Of a stretch of DNA of 64,000 nt, positions 30,264-40,224 are shown piece after piece. Source of the DNA: an uncultured Draconibacterium sp. (GTDB taxonomy: Bacteria; Bacteroidota; Bacteroidia; Bacteroidales; Prolixibacteraceae); NCBI RefSeq assembly GCF_963676735.1, contig NZ_OY781464.1, forward strand, positions 3,939,001 to 4,003,000, in the 5' to 3' direction. Numbering within the stretch: the first letter of the stretch is position 1; every line of letters starts with the position of its first letter. The position numbers were made by a program, and so were the translations under genes. The notes below the pieces were generated by a model. The model was not told the DNA's origin. It did not search any database and was given only the letters and a program-made list of their open reading frames with translations.

Positions 30264-31835
30264 TTACTTTCTTATGGGTTCAAACTCAATGTTTTTGTTC
30301 TTTTGTTGAATTATATGTGTTTTAAAATCAGGACTTTCTTTCTGGAAATCTTCGCGAATATGTCCTCCGCGGCTTTCTTCTCGAACCAAAGCTGCTTGTG
30401 CAATTAGTTTGCAAATAAGTGCGGTGTTCCTGATTTTTATTAAATTGTATTCGTTAAGTTCTTTGTCAAAGTCCTCAACAATTGCGGAGAAACGTTTAAA
30501 TGCATTTTCAAGGTCTTTCCTGTTCCTTACAATTCCCAGGTTTTTCGACATAAGTTCTGCCAGCTCATTCTGGTACTGAAGAAAAAGTTGTTCGTTAGCT
30601 TCCTCGAGCGCTATTGGCGAAGGGTCTTCAAATGTATAATCGTGCATTTGCAACTGGGCGGCCTTTACACTGGCACGTTTCCCGAACACCAAACATTCTA
30701 ATAACGAATTACTTGCCAGACGATTTGCCCCCATCACCCCTGTTGATGCTACCTCGCCGCAAACAAACAACCCTGATATATTGGTTTCGGCGTCTAAATT
30801 GGTACGTACACCTCCTACCATATAATGTGCGGCCGGTGAAATAGGCAATTTATCTTCAGTAAGGTCGTACCCAAACTCGCGCAAATGTTTGTCGATATTC
30901 TTAAACCGGTTTCTGATTTTCACTTTCTCCAGATGCTTTAACGACAAGAAAATATGTTTTTCGCCCGATTTTTGAATTTGCCTGAAAATACTGTAAGCTA
31001 CAACATCGCGTGGCGCCAGCTCTGCCAGCGGATGTATGTCTTTCATAAAGCGTTCGCCTTTATGGTTTAACAACCAGGCTCCCTCGCCTCGTACGGCTTC
31101 ACTAATCAGGTACGCTTCTTTTCCGGGAATATACAATGCCGATGGATGAAACTGTATAAATTCGAGATCTGCTAAGCGTGCACCTGCCTCGTAAGCCAAT
31201 GCTATACCATCGCCGGTGGCAGTATGCGGATTAGTTGATCGGGCAAAAACCCGCGATAATCCGCCTGTAGCCAGAATAACAGCTTTTGTTCTAAAAATTA
31301 CATTCTTGTTGGTTTTAAAATCATACGCCTGAACCCCAACAATACGGTTATTTTGCTGTAATAATTTAACCGCTGCAACAAATTCAAAAGCCTCAACATT
31401 CTTTTTTTGCCTGATTAGCTGCAACTTAAAACAGGTAAGTTCCTTTCCGGTTGCATCGCCGCCTGCATGAAGAATACGGCGTTTTGTGTGACCTCCTTCA
31501 AGCCCGAGAACAAAATTGCCGTTTTCCTTATCAAACTGCATTCCCAGGTCTATCAACTCGCGTACCCGTTCGCGTCCTTCTCGAACTAATACGTCAACTG
31601 CATCGGTATCGCAAATCCCCCTTCCGGTAACCAGTGTATCATGAGCATGTTGTTCCGGCGAGTCATCTGCGGCAATGGCAGCAGCAATGCCTCCCTGGGC
31701 ATAATAGGAGTTACTGACATCAAGTTGCGACTTGGTAACTATCGCCACGCGTCCGAAGTTTGAAGAGTGGTAGGCTGCCGACAACCCGGCTAAGCCACTC
31801 CCTATTACAACCGTATCAAATTCAAGTATTTGCAT
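30264..31835 (-). CDS. nadB: L-aspartate oxidase
   Basis: A 523-residue flavoenzyme that oxidises L-aspartate to iminoaspartate, the first step of de novo NAD synthesis. The N-terminal FAD fold is TVVIGSGLAGLSAAYHSS. Further motifs are YYAQGGIAAA, GLEGGHTKRRILHAGGDATG, the active-site region LEFIQFHPSALY, SEAVRGEGAWLLN and CGEVASTGVMGANRLASNSLLE. The C-terminal helical domain is present (REESRGGHIREDF). It leads the minus-strand operon nadB-nadC-coaX and has its own -7 box at 31867-31874. Length and order are typical. Confidence 0.97.
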   Translation of the reverse strand: MQILEFDTVVIGSGLAGLSAAYHSSNFGRVAIVTKSQLDVSNSYYAQGGIAAAIAADDSPEQHAHDTLVTGRGICDTDAVDVLVREGRERVRELIDLGMQFDKENGNFVLGLEGGHTKRRILHAGGDATGKELTCFKLQLIRQKKNVEAFEFVAAVKLLQQNNRIVGVQAYDFKTNKNVIFRTKAVILATGGLSRVFARSTNPHTATGDGIALAYEAGARLADLEFIQFHPSALYIPGKEAYLISEAVRGEGAWLLNHKGERFMKDIHPLAELAPRDVVAYSIFRQIQKSGEKHIFLSLKHLEKVKIRNRFKNIDKHLREFGYDLTEDKLPISPAAHYMVGGVRTNLDAETNISGLFVCGEVASTGVMGANRLASNSLLECLVFGKRASVKAAQLQMHDYTFEDPSPIALEEANEQLFLQYQNELAELMSKNLGIVRNRKDLENAFKRFSAIVEDFDKELNEYNLIKIRNTALICKLIAQAALVREESRGGHIREDFQKESPDFKTHIIQQKNKNIEFEPIRK

Positions 31836-32279
31836 TTATTTTTTATGCTTCCCGCAAACGAGCCTGCAAAGTTAGCATTTCTTTTAAGCAAAAACCTAAA
31901 TTTTATCAATTAGCTTCCATATAAATTCCAGCACATTTAAATAATAAAATACCATCATTCCCTGGTTGCTGTTTTCGTTTGTCTAGTCCGGGCTATCGCG
32001 GGTTTATAACGAGATTTACCGTAAAATTTATTTTTGTCAGACTTGTAATAAAACGCAAAATCGACAACAAATAGTAAAAAATTGCCACCACAATTAAACT
32101 TTGTATATTCGAAACTGTCTGTGATAATATTATTCGTACAACAACACCTTAAACAATAATAAACAGAAGCATTGTGTTGTTTTTACAGAATAATACGAAT
32201 TGCACAAAAATTTTAATGAAATTTGCACACCTGAATCAACCTATACCGATTAAAATAAAATCAAAATAAAATTATAGCC
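31836..32279. other. Divergent promoter region between nadB and the efflux operon
   Basis: This 444-bp region holds the nadB -7 box near its left end. The right half should carry the efflux operon promoter; AACTTTG near 32097-32103 is a candidate, but its spacing to the TA is one base longer than the consensus. I see no gene and no strong hairpin here. Confidence 0.6.
31867..31874 (-). promoter_or_regulatory. Promoter -7 box of nadB
   Basis: Read on the minus strand this is TAACTTTG followed by CAGG, a full match to TAnnTTTG, about 30 bases upstream of the nadB ATG. Confidence 0.7.
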
Positions 32280-33458
32280 ATGAGTTGGAGAAAAATTACA
32301 TTTATTGTTGTTGCCTTAATTGTTCTTTTAGGAGGTTCAGCAGCTCTATCAAAACTTTTTGTTTCAATGAAACCGGAGCAAGCCAAAAGGCCCGATGTTG
32401 AAATGAAACGATCAGTTAAAGTAGAAACTGTAAACTACGCTGAAATAACTTCGCCATTATCACTTCCGGGGGGAAGAGCTGTCTCAGGAAGCGAAGTGTT
32501 GCTGGTTTCCGAAGCATCAGGAAAAATTGAACCAGGCGCAGTAGTGCTCAGAAAAGGAACCTCGTTTAAAAAAGGCCAGTTACTTGCCCAAATTTATAAG
32601 GATGAAGTTGAGCTGGCACTTAAAGCCCGTAAAGCACAGTTTTTAACAACAATGACATCTTTGTTACCCGATATGAAAATTGATTTTCCGGATCAGCTAA
32701 ATGCTTACGAAACATTTTTTAGGGCAATTGACCTGGACCAAGACCTTCCGGAAATGCCGGTTATTCAAGATGAGAAACTAAAAGTATTTTTAGCAAGCCG
32801 GGGCGTTCTTACCGAATATTATGGCATTAAACAAGATGAAAAAAGATTAAAACGCCATACCCTTTACGCTCCTTTCGATGGAACTTTTATACAGGTAAAC
32901 TACGAAACCGGTTCGTATGTAAATACCGGAGGGCAAATTGCACGAATGATTCGCACGGATAATGTGGAAATTGAAGTTCCGGTGCCTAATGTAGACAGCG
33001 AATGGATAAAAATTGGAGATAAAGTTTTTATTCATTCCAATCAGAGCAATACTGAGTTAATAGGAAAGGTAGTGCGAAAATCAGACTTTATTGAAGCCGA
33101 AACGCAATCGCGAAGTATTTTTGTAAAGGTTGGCCAGGCCGATTCGGATCGGGTTCTACCGGGGCAACTTTATGCAGTAACTTTTCCGGGTCAAAAAATA
33201 CCGGATGCCATGGAGATTCCGCGCGGAGCTGTTTTTAACTCAAACACCGTTTACATTGTAGTTAATGGCGAGTTAAAAAAACGTGAAATAAATGTGATTA
33301 AGCGCAACGAAACAACTCTTGTTTTTAATGGGTTGCCGGTAGGTGCCAAAGTTGTTGCCGAACCACTTATTAACGTAAAGGAAAATACACCGGTTAATAT
33401 ATTAGGCGAGGAAGAAAACAATGGCCAAAAACCACGTAAACAGGCAAGCGCCAAATAG
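32280..33458 (+). CDS. RND efflux periplasmic adaptor (membrane fusion protein)
   Basis: A 392-residue protein with a short N-terminal anchor (KITFIVVALIVLLGGSAAL). The order of domains is that of HlyD/AcrA-type adaptors: beta-barrel/lipoyl start (SGKIEPGAVVLRKGTSFKKGQLLAQIYKD), an alpha-hairpin region, then the second lipoyl half (YAPFDGTFIQVNYETGSYVNTGGQIARMI) and a membrane-proximal barrel (VLPGQLYAVTFPGQKI, IPRGAVF), quoted here in parts. The coiled hairpin is shorter than in AcrA, as in several Bacteroidota adaptors. It leads a three-gene operon; the pump starts 17 bp later. Confidence 0.9.
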   Translation: MSWRKITFIVVALIVLLGGSAALSKLFVSMKPEQAKRPDVEMKRSVKVETVNYAEITSPLSLPGGRAVSGSEVLLVSEASGKIEPGAVVLRKGTSFKKGQLLAQIYKDEVELALKARKAQFLTTMTSLLPDMKIDFPDQLNAYETFFRAIDLDQDLPEMPVIQDEKLKVFLASRGVLTEYYGIKQDEKRLKRHTLYAPFDGTFIQVNYETGSYVNTGGQIARMIRTDNVEIEVPVPNVDSEWIKIGDKVFIHSNQSNTELIGKVVRKSDFIEAETQSRSIFVKVGQADSDRVLPGQLYAVTFPGQKIPDAMEIPRGAVFNSNTVYIVVNGELKKREINVIKRNETTLVFNGLPVGAKVVAEPLINVKENTPVNILGEEENNGQKPRKQASAK

Positions 33459-33475
33459 TTAAAGGAGACAAATCC

Positions 33476-36400
33476 ATGAAGAAGATTGTTGAACTTTTTG
33501 TAAAATATCCATTTTACGCCAACCTCATCTTACTCTTCCTTATTGTTGTTGGAAGTTTAAGTTTTTTGTCGATGAAGAAATCTTTCTTCCCCGAGCGCGA
33601 GTCGCACATTATTACGGTGCGCGTTGCCTACCCGGGTGCATCGCCGGTTGAGATGGAAGAAGGCGTAACCTCAAGAATTGAAGAAGCAGTAAGAGCTATT
33701 CCGGGCATCTACGAAATTAATTCTGTTTCATCAGAAAACAGTTCGAGCGTACGTATTGAAATAGAGCCCGGCTATGATATCGACGAAGCCCTGATTGAAG
33801 TAAAAAATGCCGTTGATGGAATCTCGGCTTTTCCAACAGCTGCTGAGCGCCCCATTGTTGCAAAAACACGAACAACCACACCTGCGGCCCGTTTGCTGGT
33901 TACCGGCGAGGTTGATTTGCTTACGCTAAAAAGTTATGCACAACAGGTTGAAGAAGATTTTCTGGCTTCAGGAATAATGAGCCAGGTAAGCGTTTCAGGA
34001 TTTCCCAGCCTTGAAATATCGGTTGAAGCAGAAGAAGAAGACCTGCTGCGTTACGGACTAACCTTTAACGATTTGCAAAATGCAATTAGCAATAACAACC
34101 GCGATGTTTCTGGCGGCCAGATTCGATCGAAAAAAGAGGAGCTTTTAATTCGCTTGCGTTCGCGTAGTGCCGACCCAAATAAAATCGGGAACATTATTCT
34201 GCGTGCCAACCCCGATGGCAGTGTTTTACGCATTAACGATATTGCCAATGTAAAAATGAAATTCTCCGATGTACCCAATAAGGTGATGGAGAAAGGCAAT
34301 CCCCTCATTCGTGTTACGGTAATGAAACTGATAACCGAAGACCTTGATGACATTGACAAGTATGTTCGCGACTATGTAAAGAAATTTAATGCCGATACGC
34401 ATGGTGTAAAGTTAATTCTTTCACGCTCGTACCTCGATTTACTAAAATCGCGACTCGACCTTTTGTACTCTAATGGAGGCATGGGGCTTATTCTGGTCGT
34501 TCTTATACTGGGCATCATGTTGAGCACGCGCCTCTCGTTATGGGTGGCCTGGGGTATTCCGGCGTCGTTCCTCGGAATGTTTATTATTGCCAATATAATG
34601 GGAATTACCATAAACATGATGTCGCTTTTCGGGATGATACTGGTGATTGGTATTCTGGTTGACGATGGCATCGTTATCGGCGAGAATATTTTTCAACATT
34701 TCGAGCGGGGGAAAAGTCCTATGCGGGCAGCTGTTGATGGAACCGTTGAAGTAATACCGGCAGTAACCTCTTCGGTACTTACTACTGTTGCTGCTTTTTC
34801 GCCCCTGATTTTTATTACCGGCCGAATGGAAATGATGTTTGAAATGGCCGTAATTGTAATTGCCAGTTTGCTCATTTCATTGGTAGAAGCCTTTTTGGTG
34901 CTTCCGGCCCACCTGGGTAACGAAAAAGTACTAAACAGAAAAACACTGCACCGCAAAGCAAAAGGATTGCGCAAATACACCGAACGCTTTTTTACCTGGC
35001 TGCGCGACTATGCATACGACCGGGTAATTAAACTCGTACTTGAATGGCGGTATATCGTTCTGGGAATTCCGGTAGCGATGATTATAATTACATTGGGTTT
35101 AATTGGCGGAAACCTTATAAAAACAACATTCTTTCCACGAATGGAGTTCGATTCTTTTAACATCAACATTGCTTTTACTCCCGGATCGGGAGAAGGTCAG
35201 ACCTTAGACTACCTTGAACGTTTTGACAGCATTGTTTGGGTGGTAAACGAAGAGTTGATGAAGGATTACAATGACTCCTTACCCATTATCGAAAACAGCA
35301 TCGTAAACCTGGGTTCGGCTTTCGACCGCGAAGAAAGTGGTGCACACTGCGGTTATGTTGATGTATCGCCACGAAATTCGGAGGAAACGGGTATCAGCTC
35401 GTTTGAAATTATAAATCGCCTGCGCAAAAAAATAGGAAATGTATCTGAAGCGGAGAAATTTACCATTGGTGCCCGTAGCCGTTTTGGCGATCCCATTTCT
35501 ATTGGTCTAATGTCGCGAAATACCGACGAACTCGAGGGTGCACGCGATTTCTTGATGGGTAGGTTAATGGAATACCCACAGCTTAAAGATGTGGTAAACA
35601 CCAACGCCCTTGGGAAACAGGAAATTTTGCTTGAGTTAAAACCCAAAGCCTATATGCTAGGACTTAACGAAACCTTTATTGCCAACCAGGTGCGCCAGGC
35701 ATTTTATGGCGGACAGGCTCAACGACTGCAAGTTGGCCGCGACGAACTGCGTATTTGGGTACGATACCCTGCTGAAGGACGCGAACGCATCGGGCAGCTC
35801 GAAAAAATGAAGGTAAAAACAAGTCAGGGCGAATACCCTTTGATGGAGCTGGTTGACTACACCATGAAACGTGGTCCGGTAAATATTAACCGTTTTAACG
35901 GAAAACGCGAAATACGGGTAAATGCCGATATGGTAGACCCCGATGGCTCGGTTACCGACGCTTTAAACCAGGTAAAAGCAGAGGTAATACCCGAGCTTGA
36001 GTTGCTCTATCCTGGAATATCAGTGATTTTTCAGGGGCAGCAGCGCGAAAGCCAGCGGAATATGGGCGACTTAATGTTTTTGTTTCCGATGGCGTTCCTC
36101 GCCATTATATTTATTTTAATGATAAACTTTAAATCCTTTGAACAGCCGATAATCATTATCATCATGATTCCAATTTCTATTCTTGGAGCTGTATGGGGGC
36201 ATGGGGTACACGGCAAACCCTTGTCCATTCTCAGCTTGTGGGGAATAGTTGCACTCACCGGGGTTATTGTTAACGATGCTGTGGTTTTTCTGGCCAAGTA
36301 CAATTTACTTGTTGAAGAAGGGAAAAAAGTAAAAGACGCCATTATTGAAGCTGGAAAATCAAGGCTTCGCCCAATCATTCTGACCACATTAACCACTGCC

Positions 36401-36676
36401 TTTGGTCTTTACCCACTTATTTTAGAAACCAGTTTCCAGGCCCAGTTCCTTATTCCAATGGCCATTTCGCTGGTATACGGTGTTGCTTTCGGAACCATGT
36501 TTATTCTGTTGTTTTTCCCTGCCCTTATTCTGGTACTAAACGATATCAGAAAATTTGTGCGCGAACAATGGACCGCTAAAAAACTGGAACGCGAACAGGT
36601 TGAAATTGCCTGGCTGAATGCTCAACGAAAGATCGACAATACTATTTATCATGAAGAAGATGAGGAAAAAGAATAA
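33476..36676 (+). CDS. RND family efflux transporter permease
   Basis: A 1066-residue inner-membrane proton-driven pump of the HAE/AcrB branch. It has the typical two halves, each with one TM segment, a large periplasmic domain and further TM segments. TM1 is NLILLFLIVVGSLSFLSM. Porter-domain motifs include RVAYPGASPVEMEEGV. TM4 contains GILVDDGIVIGENIF with Asp396 and Asp397 as the proton-relay acids, and the second half repeats the pattern with VIVNDAVVFLAK. It sits between the adaptor and the TolC-type channel. Exported compounds cannot be predicted; drugs, bile acids or lipids are possible. Confidence 0.95.
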   Translation: MKKIVELFVKYPFYANLILLFLIVVGSLSFLSMKKSFFPERESHIITVRVAYPGASPVEMEEGVTSRIEEAVRAIPGIYEINSVSSENSSSVRIEIEPGYDIDEALIEVKNAVDGISAFPTAAERPIVAKTRTTTPAARLLVTGEVDLLTLKSYAQQVEEDFLASGIMSQVSVSGFPSLEISVEAEEEDLLRYGLTFNDLQNAISNNNRDVSGGQIRSKKEELLIRLRSRSADPNKIGNIILRANPDGSVLRINDIANVKMKFSDVPNKVMEKGNPLIRVTVMKLITEDLDDIDKYVRDYVKKFNADTHGVKLILSRSYLDLLKSRLDLLYSNGGMGLILVVLILGIMLSTRLSLWVAWGIPASFLGMFIIANIMGITINMMSLFGMILVIGILVDDGIVIGENIFQHFERGKSPMRAAVDGTVEVIPAVTSSVLTTVAAFSPLIFITGRMEMMFEMAVIVIASLLISLVEAFLVLPAHLGNEKVLNRKTLHRKAKGLRKYTERFFTWLRDYAYDRVIKLVLEWRYIVLGIPVAMIIITLGLIGGNLIKTTFFPRMEFDSFNINIAFTPGSGEGQTLDYLERFDSIVWVVNEELMKDYNDSLPIIENSIVNLGSAFDREESGAHCGYVDVSPRNSEETGISSFEIINRLRKKIGNVSEAEKFTIGARSRFGDPISIGLMSRNTDELEGARDFLMGRLMEYPQLKDVVNTNALGKQEILLELKPKAYMLGLNETFIANQVRQAFYGGQAQRLQVGRDELRIWVRYPAEGRERIGQLEKMKVKTSQGEYPLMELVDYTMKRGPVNINRFNGKREIRVNADMVDPDGSVTDALNQVKAEVIPELELLYPGISVIFQGQQRESQRNMGDLMFLFPMAFLAIIFILMINFKSFEQPIIIIIMIPISILGAVWGHGVHGKPLSILSLWGIVALTGVIVNDAVVFLAKYNLLVEEGKKVKDAIIEAGKSRLRPIILTTLTTAFGLYPLILETSFQAQFLIPMAISLVYGVAFGTMFILLFFPALILVLNDIRKFVREQWTAKKLEREQVEIAWLNAQRKIDNTIYHEEDEEKE

Positions 36677-36677
36677 A

Positions 36678-37967
36678 ATGAAAACGATAAAAATATTAGT
36701 ACTGTTAATGGTTGTAAGCGTGGTTGCACAAGCCCAGCAGTCGCTTACTTTAACCGATGCCATTGCAAAAGCATTGGAAAACAATTACAACATTATAATT
36801 GCCCGCGAAAACCAAAAAATTGCAGAGATACAAAACAACTGGGGCACTGCCGGACGCTACCCCTACATTAATCTCTCGCTGGGCGACAACAACTCGTACC
36901 GCGCCGTTGATGGCGACAACACCACAACAATAAGCTTAACGGGCGGGGCTTCAGTAAGCTGGACTATTTTTGATGGTTTTTCGGTAAGCATTAGCAAAGC
37001 ACGACTTGAAGAACTCGAAAACCTGACAAAAAATAATACTGCCGTTATGGTTGAAAGCACTATTCAGTCAATTATTCTGGCCTATTACGATGTATTGCTA
37101 CAAAAAGAAAAACTGGCAACCTACAATGAAGTAATGCAGTTATCAGAAGATCGTTTTGAGCGCACAGAACAGCAGAAAGAATACGGAGCAGCCGTAACTT
37201 ACGATGTTTTGCAGGCCCAAAATGCATACCTCGCCGACAGGGCAAATTACCTGCTACAAGAAGTATCCTACAAAAACTCGAAACGCAACCTGGCATACCT
37301 AATGGCTGAAAAAGAGGCGACTGACTATGATTACACGGATAACTTTGAGGCGGTTACCGAGGATTATTCCATTGCCGACCTAAGGGCCCAAATGATTGAA
37401 AACAACAAGAGTTTGCAAAGCCAGTATATTAACCAACGACTGCTCGACAACGCCATTGCGTCTGCAAAAAGTGCCTTTTCGCCCAGCCTCGATTTTATTG
37501 GAGGTGTAACCGGAACACGAGCGGGTAGTAAATATGGCGATGTGGACATGGGCTGGGCAAACTCGGCTAACTTTTATGGAAATTTTACGCTAAGCTGGAA
37601 TTTGTTTAATGGAGGAAATCGTAAAAGAGCCTTGCAAATTGCCGAGATTGATAGTGATATCGCCATGGTTGAATTAAACGAAATGCAACACGACCTGGAT
37701 AACAGCCTTGCCAATCTTTTTGAGTTTTACCAGGTTCGAAAAGAATTGCTTATTGTTGCCGACGAAAACCTTGAAGCAGCAAAACTTAACCTTCAGATTT
37801 CGAGAGATAAATTTGAGGCCGGAGCAATTAATTCATTCAATTATCGCGATGTACAGGAGATTTACCTTCAGGCCGCACAGGGCAGGCTCGAAGCCATTTA
37901 CAATTTTATTAACGCCCAAACATCCCTGCTTCGTTTGGCCGGTGTAATTGTACAGCAATACGATTAA
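36678..37967 (+). CDS. TolC family outer-membrane channel
   Basis: A 429-residue outer-membrane factor of the efflux system. The start MKTIKILVLLMV is chosen because it gives a proper signal peptide (cleavage after VAQAQ near residue 20) and is two bases after the pump stop; the longer upstream frame would overlap the pump gene. The chain shows two OEP repeats of paired coiled-coil helices, including SLTLTDAIAKALENNYNI, LAYYDVLLQKEKL, GAVTYDVLQAQNAYL, and in the second half LSWNLFNGGNRKRAL. It completes a tripartite pump with the two preceding genes. Confidence 0.93.
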   Translation: MKTIKILVLLMVVSVVAQAQQSLTLTDAIAKALENNYNIIIARENQKIAEIQNNWGTAGRYPYINLSLGDNNSYRAVDGDNTTTISLTGGASVSWTIFDGFSVSISKARLEELENLTKNNTAVMVESTIQSIILAYYDVLLQKEKLATYNEVMQLSEDRFERTEQQKEYGAAVTYDVLQAQNAYLADRANYLLQEVSYKNSKRNLAYLMAEKEATDYDYTDNFEAVTEDYSIADLRAQMIENNKSLQSQYINQRLLDNAIASAKSAFSPSLDFIGGVTGTRAGSKYGDVDMGWANSANFYGNFTLSWNLFNGGNRKRALQIAEIDSDIAMVELNEMQHDLDNSLANLFEFYQVRKELLIVADENLEAAKLNLQISRDKFEAGAINSFNYRDVQEIYLQAAQGRLEAIYNFINAQTSLLRLAGVIVQQYD

Positions 37968-37987
37968 AAATTTGCCACACGGCAACT

Positions 37988-38050
37988 AAAACTGCGCATA
38001 ACCGGTAACGAGTTCTTAAAAACGTTTCGCCTATGTGCAGTTTTATTTTT
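37988..38050 (+). terminator. Long-stem terminator of the efflux operon
   Basis: AAAACTGCGCATA (37988-38000) pairs with TATGTGCAGTTTT (38032-38044) over 13 bp with one G-U pair, a 31-nt loop and a following ATTTTT. It lies between the convergent efflux operon and the Ldh gene. Confidence 0.75.
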
Positions 38051-38078
38051 ACACATTTTTTAGTGCCTGATGTAGGAA

Positions 38079-39086
38079 TTACATCGCCAGAATTTTGTTC
38101 CATATTGTTTTATCCACTGGTATTCCCCAATTCAGGTTTTCCTGCCTGACTTTTACTACACGCTCGCCAGGATATTTTACCGGACTGTCAGGATGAATGA
38201 GTTGGGTACTTTTAAAATCATCGATAATTGCCGTTATGCTGTTTTCAATGGATGGATAATTCGATAACTTTTTTAAATCAATGGTTATAAAAACCTGCGA
38301 CACTCCGTACTCGGCCTCTTGCCGGCTTAACTGGTGGCTTGAAAGCCCCGCAGAAAGAATTGTTGCCAGAATATCGAGCAAAAGCGATAAGCCTGCGCCT
38401 TTCCAATAGCCAATAGGCACCCCGCGCATAGTTTCCAGAATTTCCTGTGGGTTTTTTGTCAGTTGGTCTTCACGGTTAAACCCGCCCTCAAAAGGCAACT
38501 GTTCTCCTTTAATTTTTGTCGCTTCAATTTTGCCATACGAAAACTGAGTCATGGCAAAGTCCAAAACAATGGCCTCGTTTTTCCAGGGTACTCCAATTAC
38601 CAGCGGATTGTTGCCTAACTTGCTTTGTTTGGCTCCCCACGCTGGCATATTTTGTTCGGTGTTGGTCCATCCAATAAAAACGTAGCCCTGTTTTGCGGCT
38701 TGCCAGGCATAACTGCCACCCCGCATCCAATGATTGGTATTGCCTAAAGCCACGCAGCCCAAACCATTGTTGTGTGCAATTTCCATGACCCTGTTTGTGC
38801 AATAACGTGCATTTAGTATTCCCGGGCCTAAATTTCCGGTCCATTGTTCAATAGCGCCGGCGCTGTGTATTTTTTCGGGTACGGCATCGGGTTTTACAAA
38901 TCCTTTTAAAGTATATTCTACAAAACGTGGAAAACGATACACTCCGTGCGAATAAATCCCCTCTAAACTGTTGTATGCAAAAACCTTTGCACATTGCCTT
39001 GCTTTTTCGGTTGAAAACCCATGCTTTTGTAATACTTGCTGAAAAACGGTTTTCATTGTTTCATAGGGTACCCGAAATTCTTTCAT
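38079..39086 (-). CDS. Ldh family NAD(P)-dependent oxidoreductase
   Basis: A 335-residue enzyme of the malate/L-lactate/ureidoglycolate dehydrogenase family (Ldh_2), unrelated in fold to classical lactate dehydrogenase. The start MKEFRVPYETMK is chosen; an upstream extension of 52 codons has no similarity and overlaps the MazG-like gene. The motif EGIYSHGVYR lies near residue 51, and GLGCVALGNTNHWMRGGSYA includes the catalytic His-containing NHWMRGG. Substrates in the family include 2,3-diketo-L-gulonate, malate and delta-1-piperideine-2-carboxylate. It begins about two bases from the MazG-like stop and is last in a minus-strand row. Confidence 0.88.
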   Translation of the reverse strand: MKEFRVPYETMKTVFQQVLQKHGFSTEKARQCAKVFAYNSLEGIYSHGVYRFPRFVEYTLKGFVKPDAVPEKIHSAGAIEQWTGNLGPGILNARYCTNRVMEIAHNNGLGCVALGNTNHWMRGGSYAWQAAKQGYVFIGWTNTEQNMPAWGAKQSKLGNNPLVIGVPWKNEAIVLDFAMTQFSYGKIEATKIKGEQLPFEGGFNREDQLTKNPQEILETMRGVPIGYWKGAGLSLLLDILATILSAGLSSHQLSRQEAEYGVSQVFITIDLKKLSNYPSIENSITAIIDDFKSTQLIHPDSPVKYPGERVVKVRQENLNWGIPVDKTIWNKILAM

Positions 39087-39087
39087 A

Positions 39088-39411
39088 TTATATACTTTTC
39101 CAGCTTCGTTTTTTGTTTTTCTCTTCTTTTTCCCGAAAAGCGGCTTCCAAATCAATACCTTTTCTATTGGCAATAGCGCAGAGGTAAATAAAAATATCGG
39201 CAAGCTCGTCGCCAACCTCCGTAAATGCCGAATTGGTGTCAATCAGCAAGCCCTCAGTTTTGCGAATAGCCTTAAACAATTCGCCCACTTCTTCGCCAAG
39301 CAATAAACATTTATCAATGGTTGTTTGCGATAAAAAACCACGTTCTTGTTCCAACTCGGCAACATATTCCTGAAAATCACTCAGGCTTGGTTTTCGATGG
39401 AGTTCCGGCAT
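39088..39411 (-). CDS. MazG-like nucleotide pyrophosphohydrolase
   Basis: A 107-residue all-alpha protein of the MazG/dUTPase-like superfamily. The metal-binding acids appear in GEEVGELFKAIRKTEG and in EVGDELADIFIYL, the two classical E-E-x-x-E and E-x-x-D pairs. These enzymes hydrolyse nucleoside triphosphates to monophosphates and pyrophosphate; specificity is unknown. It lies between the Ldh and SDR genes on the same strand with only a few bases on each side, so it is in one transcription unit. Confidence 0.85.
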   Translation of the reverse strand: MPELHRKPSLSDFQEYVAELEQERGFLSQTTIDKCLLLGEEVGELFKAIRKTEGLLIDTNSAFTEVGDELADIFIYLCAIANRKGIDLEAAFREKEEKNKKRSWKSI

Positions 39412-39415
39412 TTGT

Positions 39416-40129
39416 TTAGCTTATCCCAAAGGGTGTTTCAATAACTACTTCTTTTACACAAGCACCAGGCGAAAGACTCATCAGCCATTGCAAGGTTTTA
39501 AATAAATCTTCGGGCTGAATCATTTCATCAGCCTTATGCGGGGTTCCTGCCAGACAGGCCATTTGCGTGTTAACCCACCCGGGACATAAAGCAGTTACAC
39601 GAATGCCGAGCGGATTTAATTCGCGGTACAACGATTCGTTTAGCCCAACCATTGCAAATTTTGATGCGCTGTAGGCACCACTACCCGCAAAACCTATTTT
39701 GCCGGCCCTGGAAGCTACATTAAAAATATAACCGCTCCCCTGCACTTTCATTACCGGCACCACTTGTTTTAAAAGCTGGTATTGGGCAGTAAGATTGGTT
39801 TCCAACATCTTAATGAACTCATCCTCCTTTGCATCCGTGGTGCCGCTGTAATACACACCGGCATTATTAACCAGTACATCAATACTCTCGCAGTCGTTTA
39901 CAAGTTGTGCTATGGCTTTTTTTAATGCATCGGTATTGGTAATATCCACCTGGATGATTTGAGAATCAATCCACGAATCTTCTTTAATTTGCAAGGCAAC
40001 CGCTTCCAGGTCGTCTCGGTTTCTGCCCACTAAAACCGTATTGTATTTTAGTTGTGCCAATCCAATAGCAATGGCTTTTCCAATGCCTTTCCCGGCCCCT
40101 GTTATTATGGCGGTTTTATTCTTTGTCAT
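39416..40129 (-). CDS. Short-chain dehydrogenase/reductase
   Basis: A 237-residue classical SDR. The start MTKNKTAIITG is preferred over a longer form whose 16 extra residues are hydrophobic and not family-like. The cofactor motif is TGAGKGIG, the NNAG motif is VLVNNAGVYYSG, and the catalytic Ser-Tyr-Lys set is NVASRAGKIGFAGSGAYSASK in parts, with YSASK as the YxxxK. The chain resembles 3-ketoacyl reductases and other unspecific SDRs; the substrate is unknown. It stands 5 bp upstream of the MazG-like gene. Confidence 0.9.
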   Translation of the reverse strand: MTKNKTAIITGAGKGIGKAIAIGLAQLKYNTVLVGRNRDDLEAVALQIKEDSWIDSQIIQVDITNTDALKKAIAQLVNDCESIDVLVNNAGVYYSGTTDAKEDEFIKMLETNLTAQYQLLKQVVPVMKVQGSGYIFNVASRAGKIGFAGSGAYSASKFAMVGLNESLYRELNPLGIRVTALCPGWVNTQMACLAGTPHKADEMIQPEDLFKTLQWLMSLSPGACVKEVVIETPFGIS

Positions 40130-40224
40130 ATTTTTGGTTTTGGGAACTAAAGATAAGAAGAGGAACGCATCAAGCACAGACTTTTGCTTTTTTTTTGAGG
40201 AAAGCCCGGGGAACGGAACCTAAG

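Noticed and set aside
39087..39242. 52-codon extension of the Ldh protein
   Set aside because: It overlaps the MazG-like gene on the same strand and lacks family similarity; MKEFRVPYETM is the conserved start.
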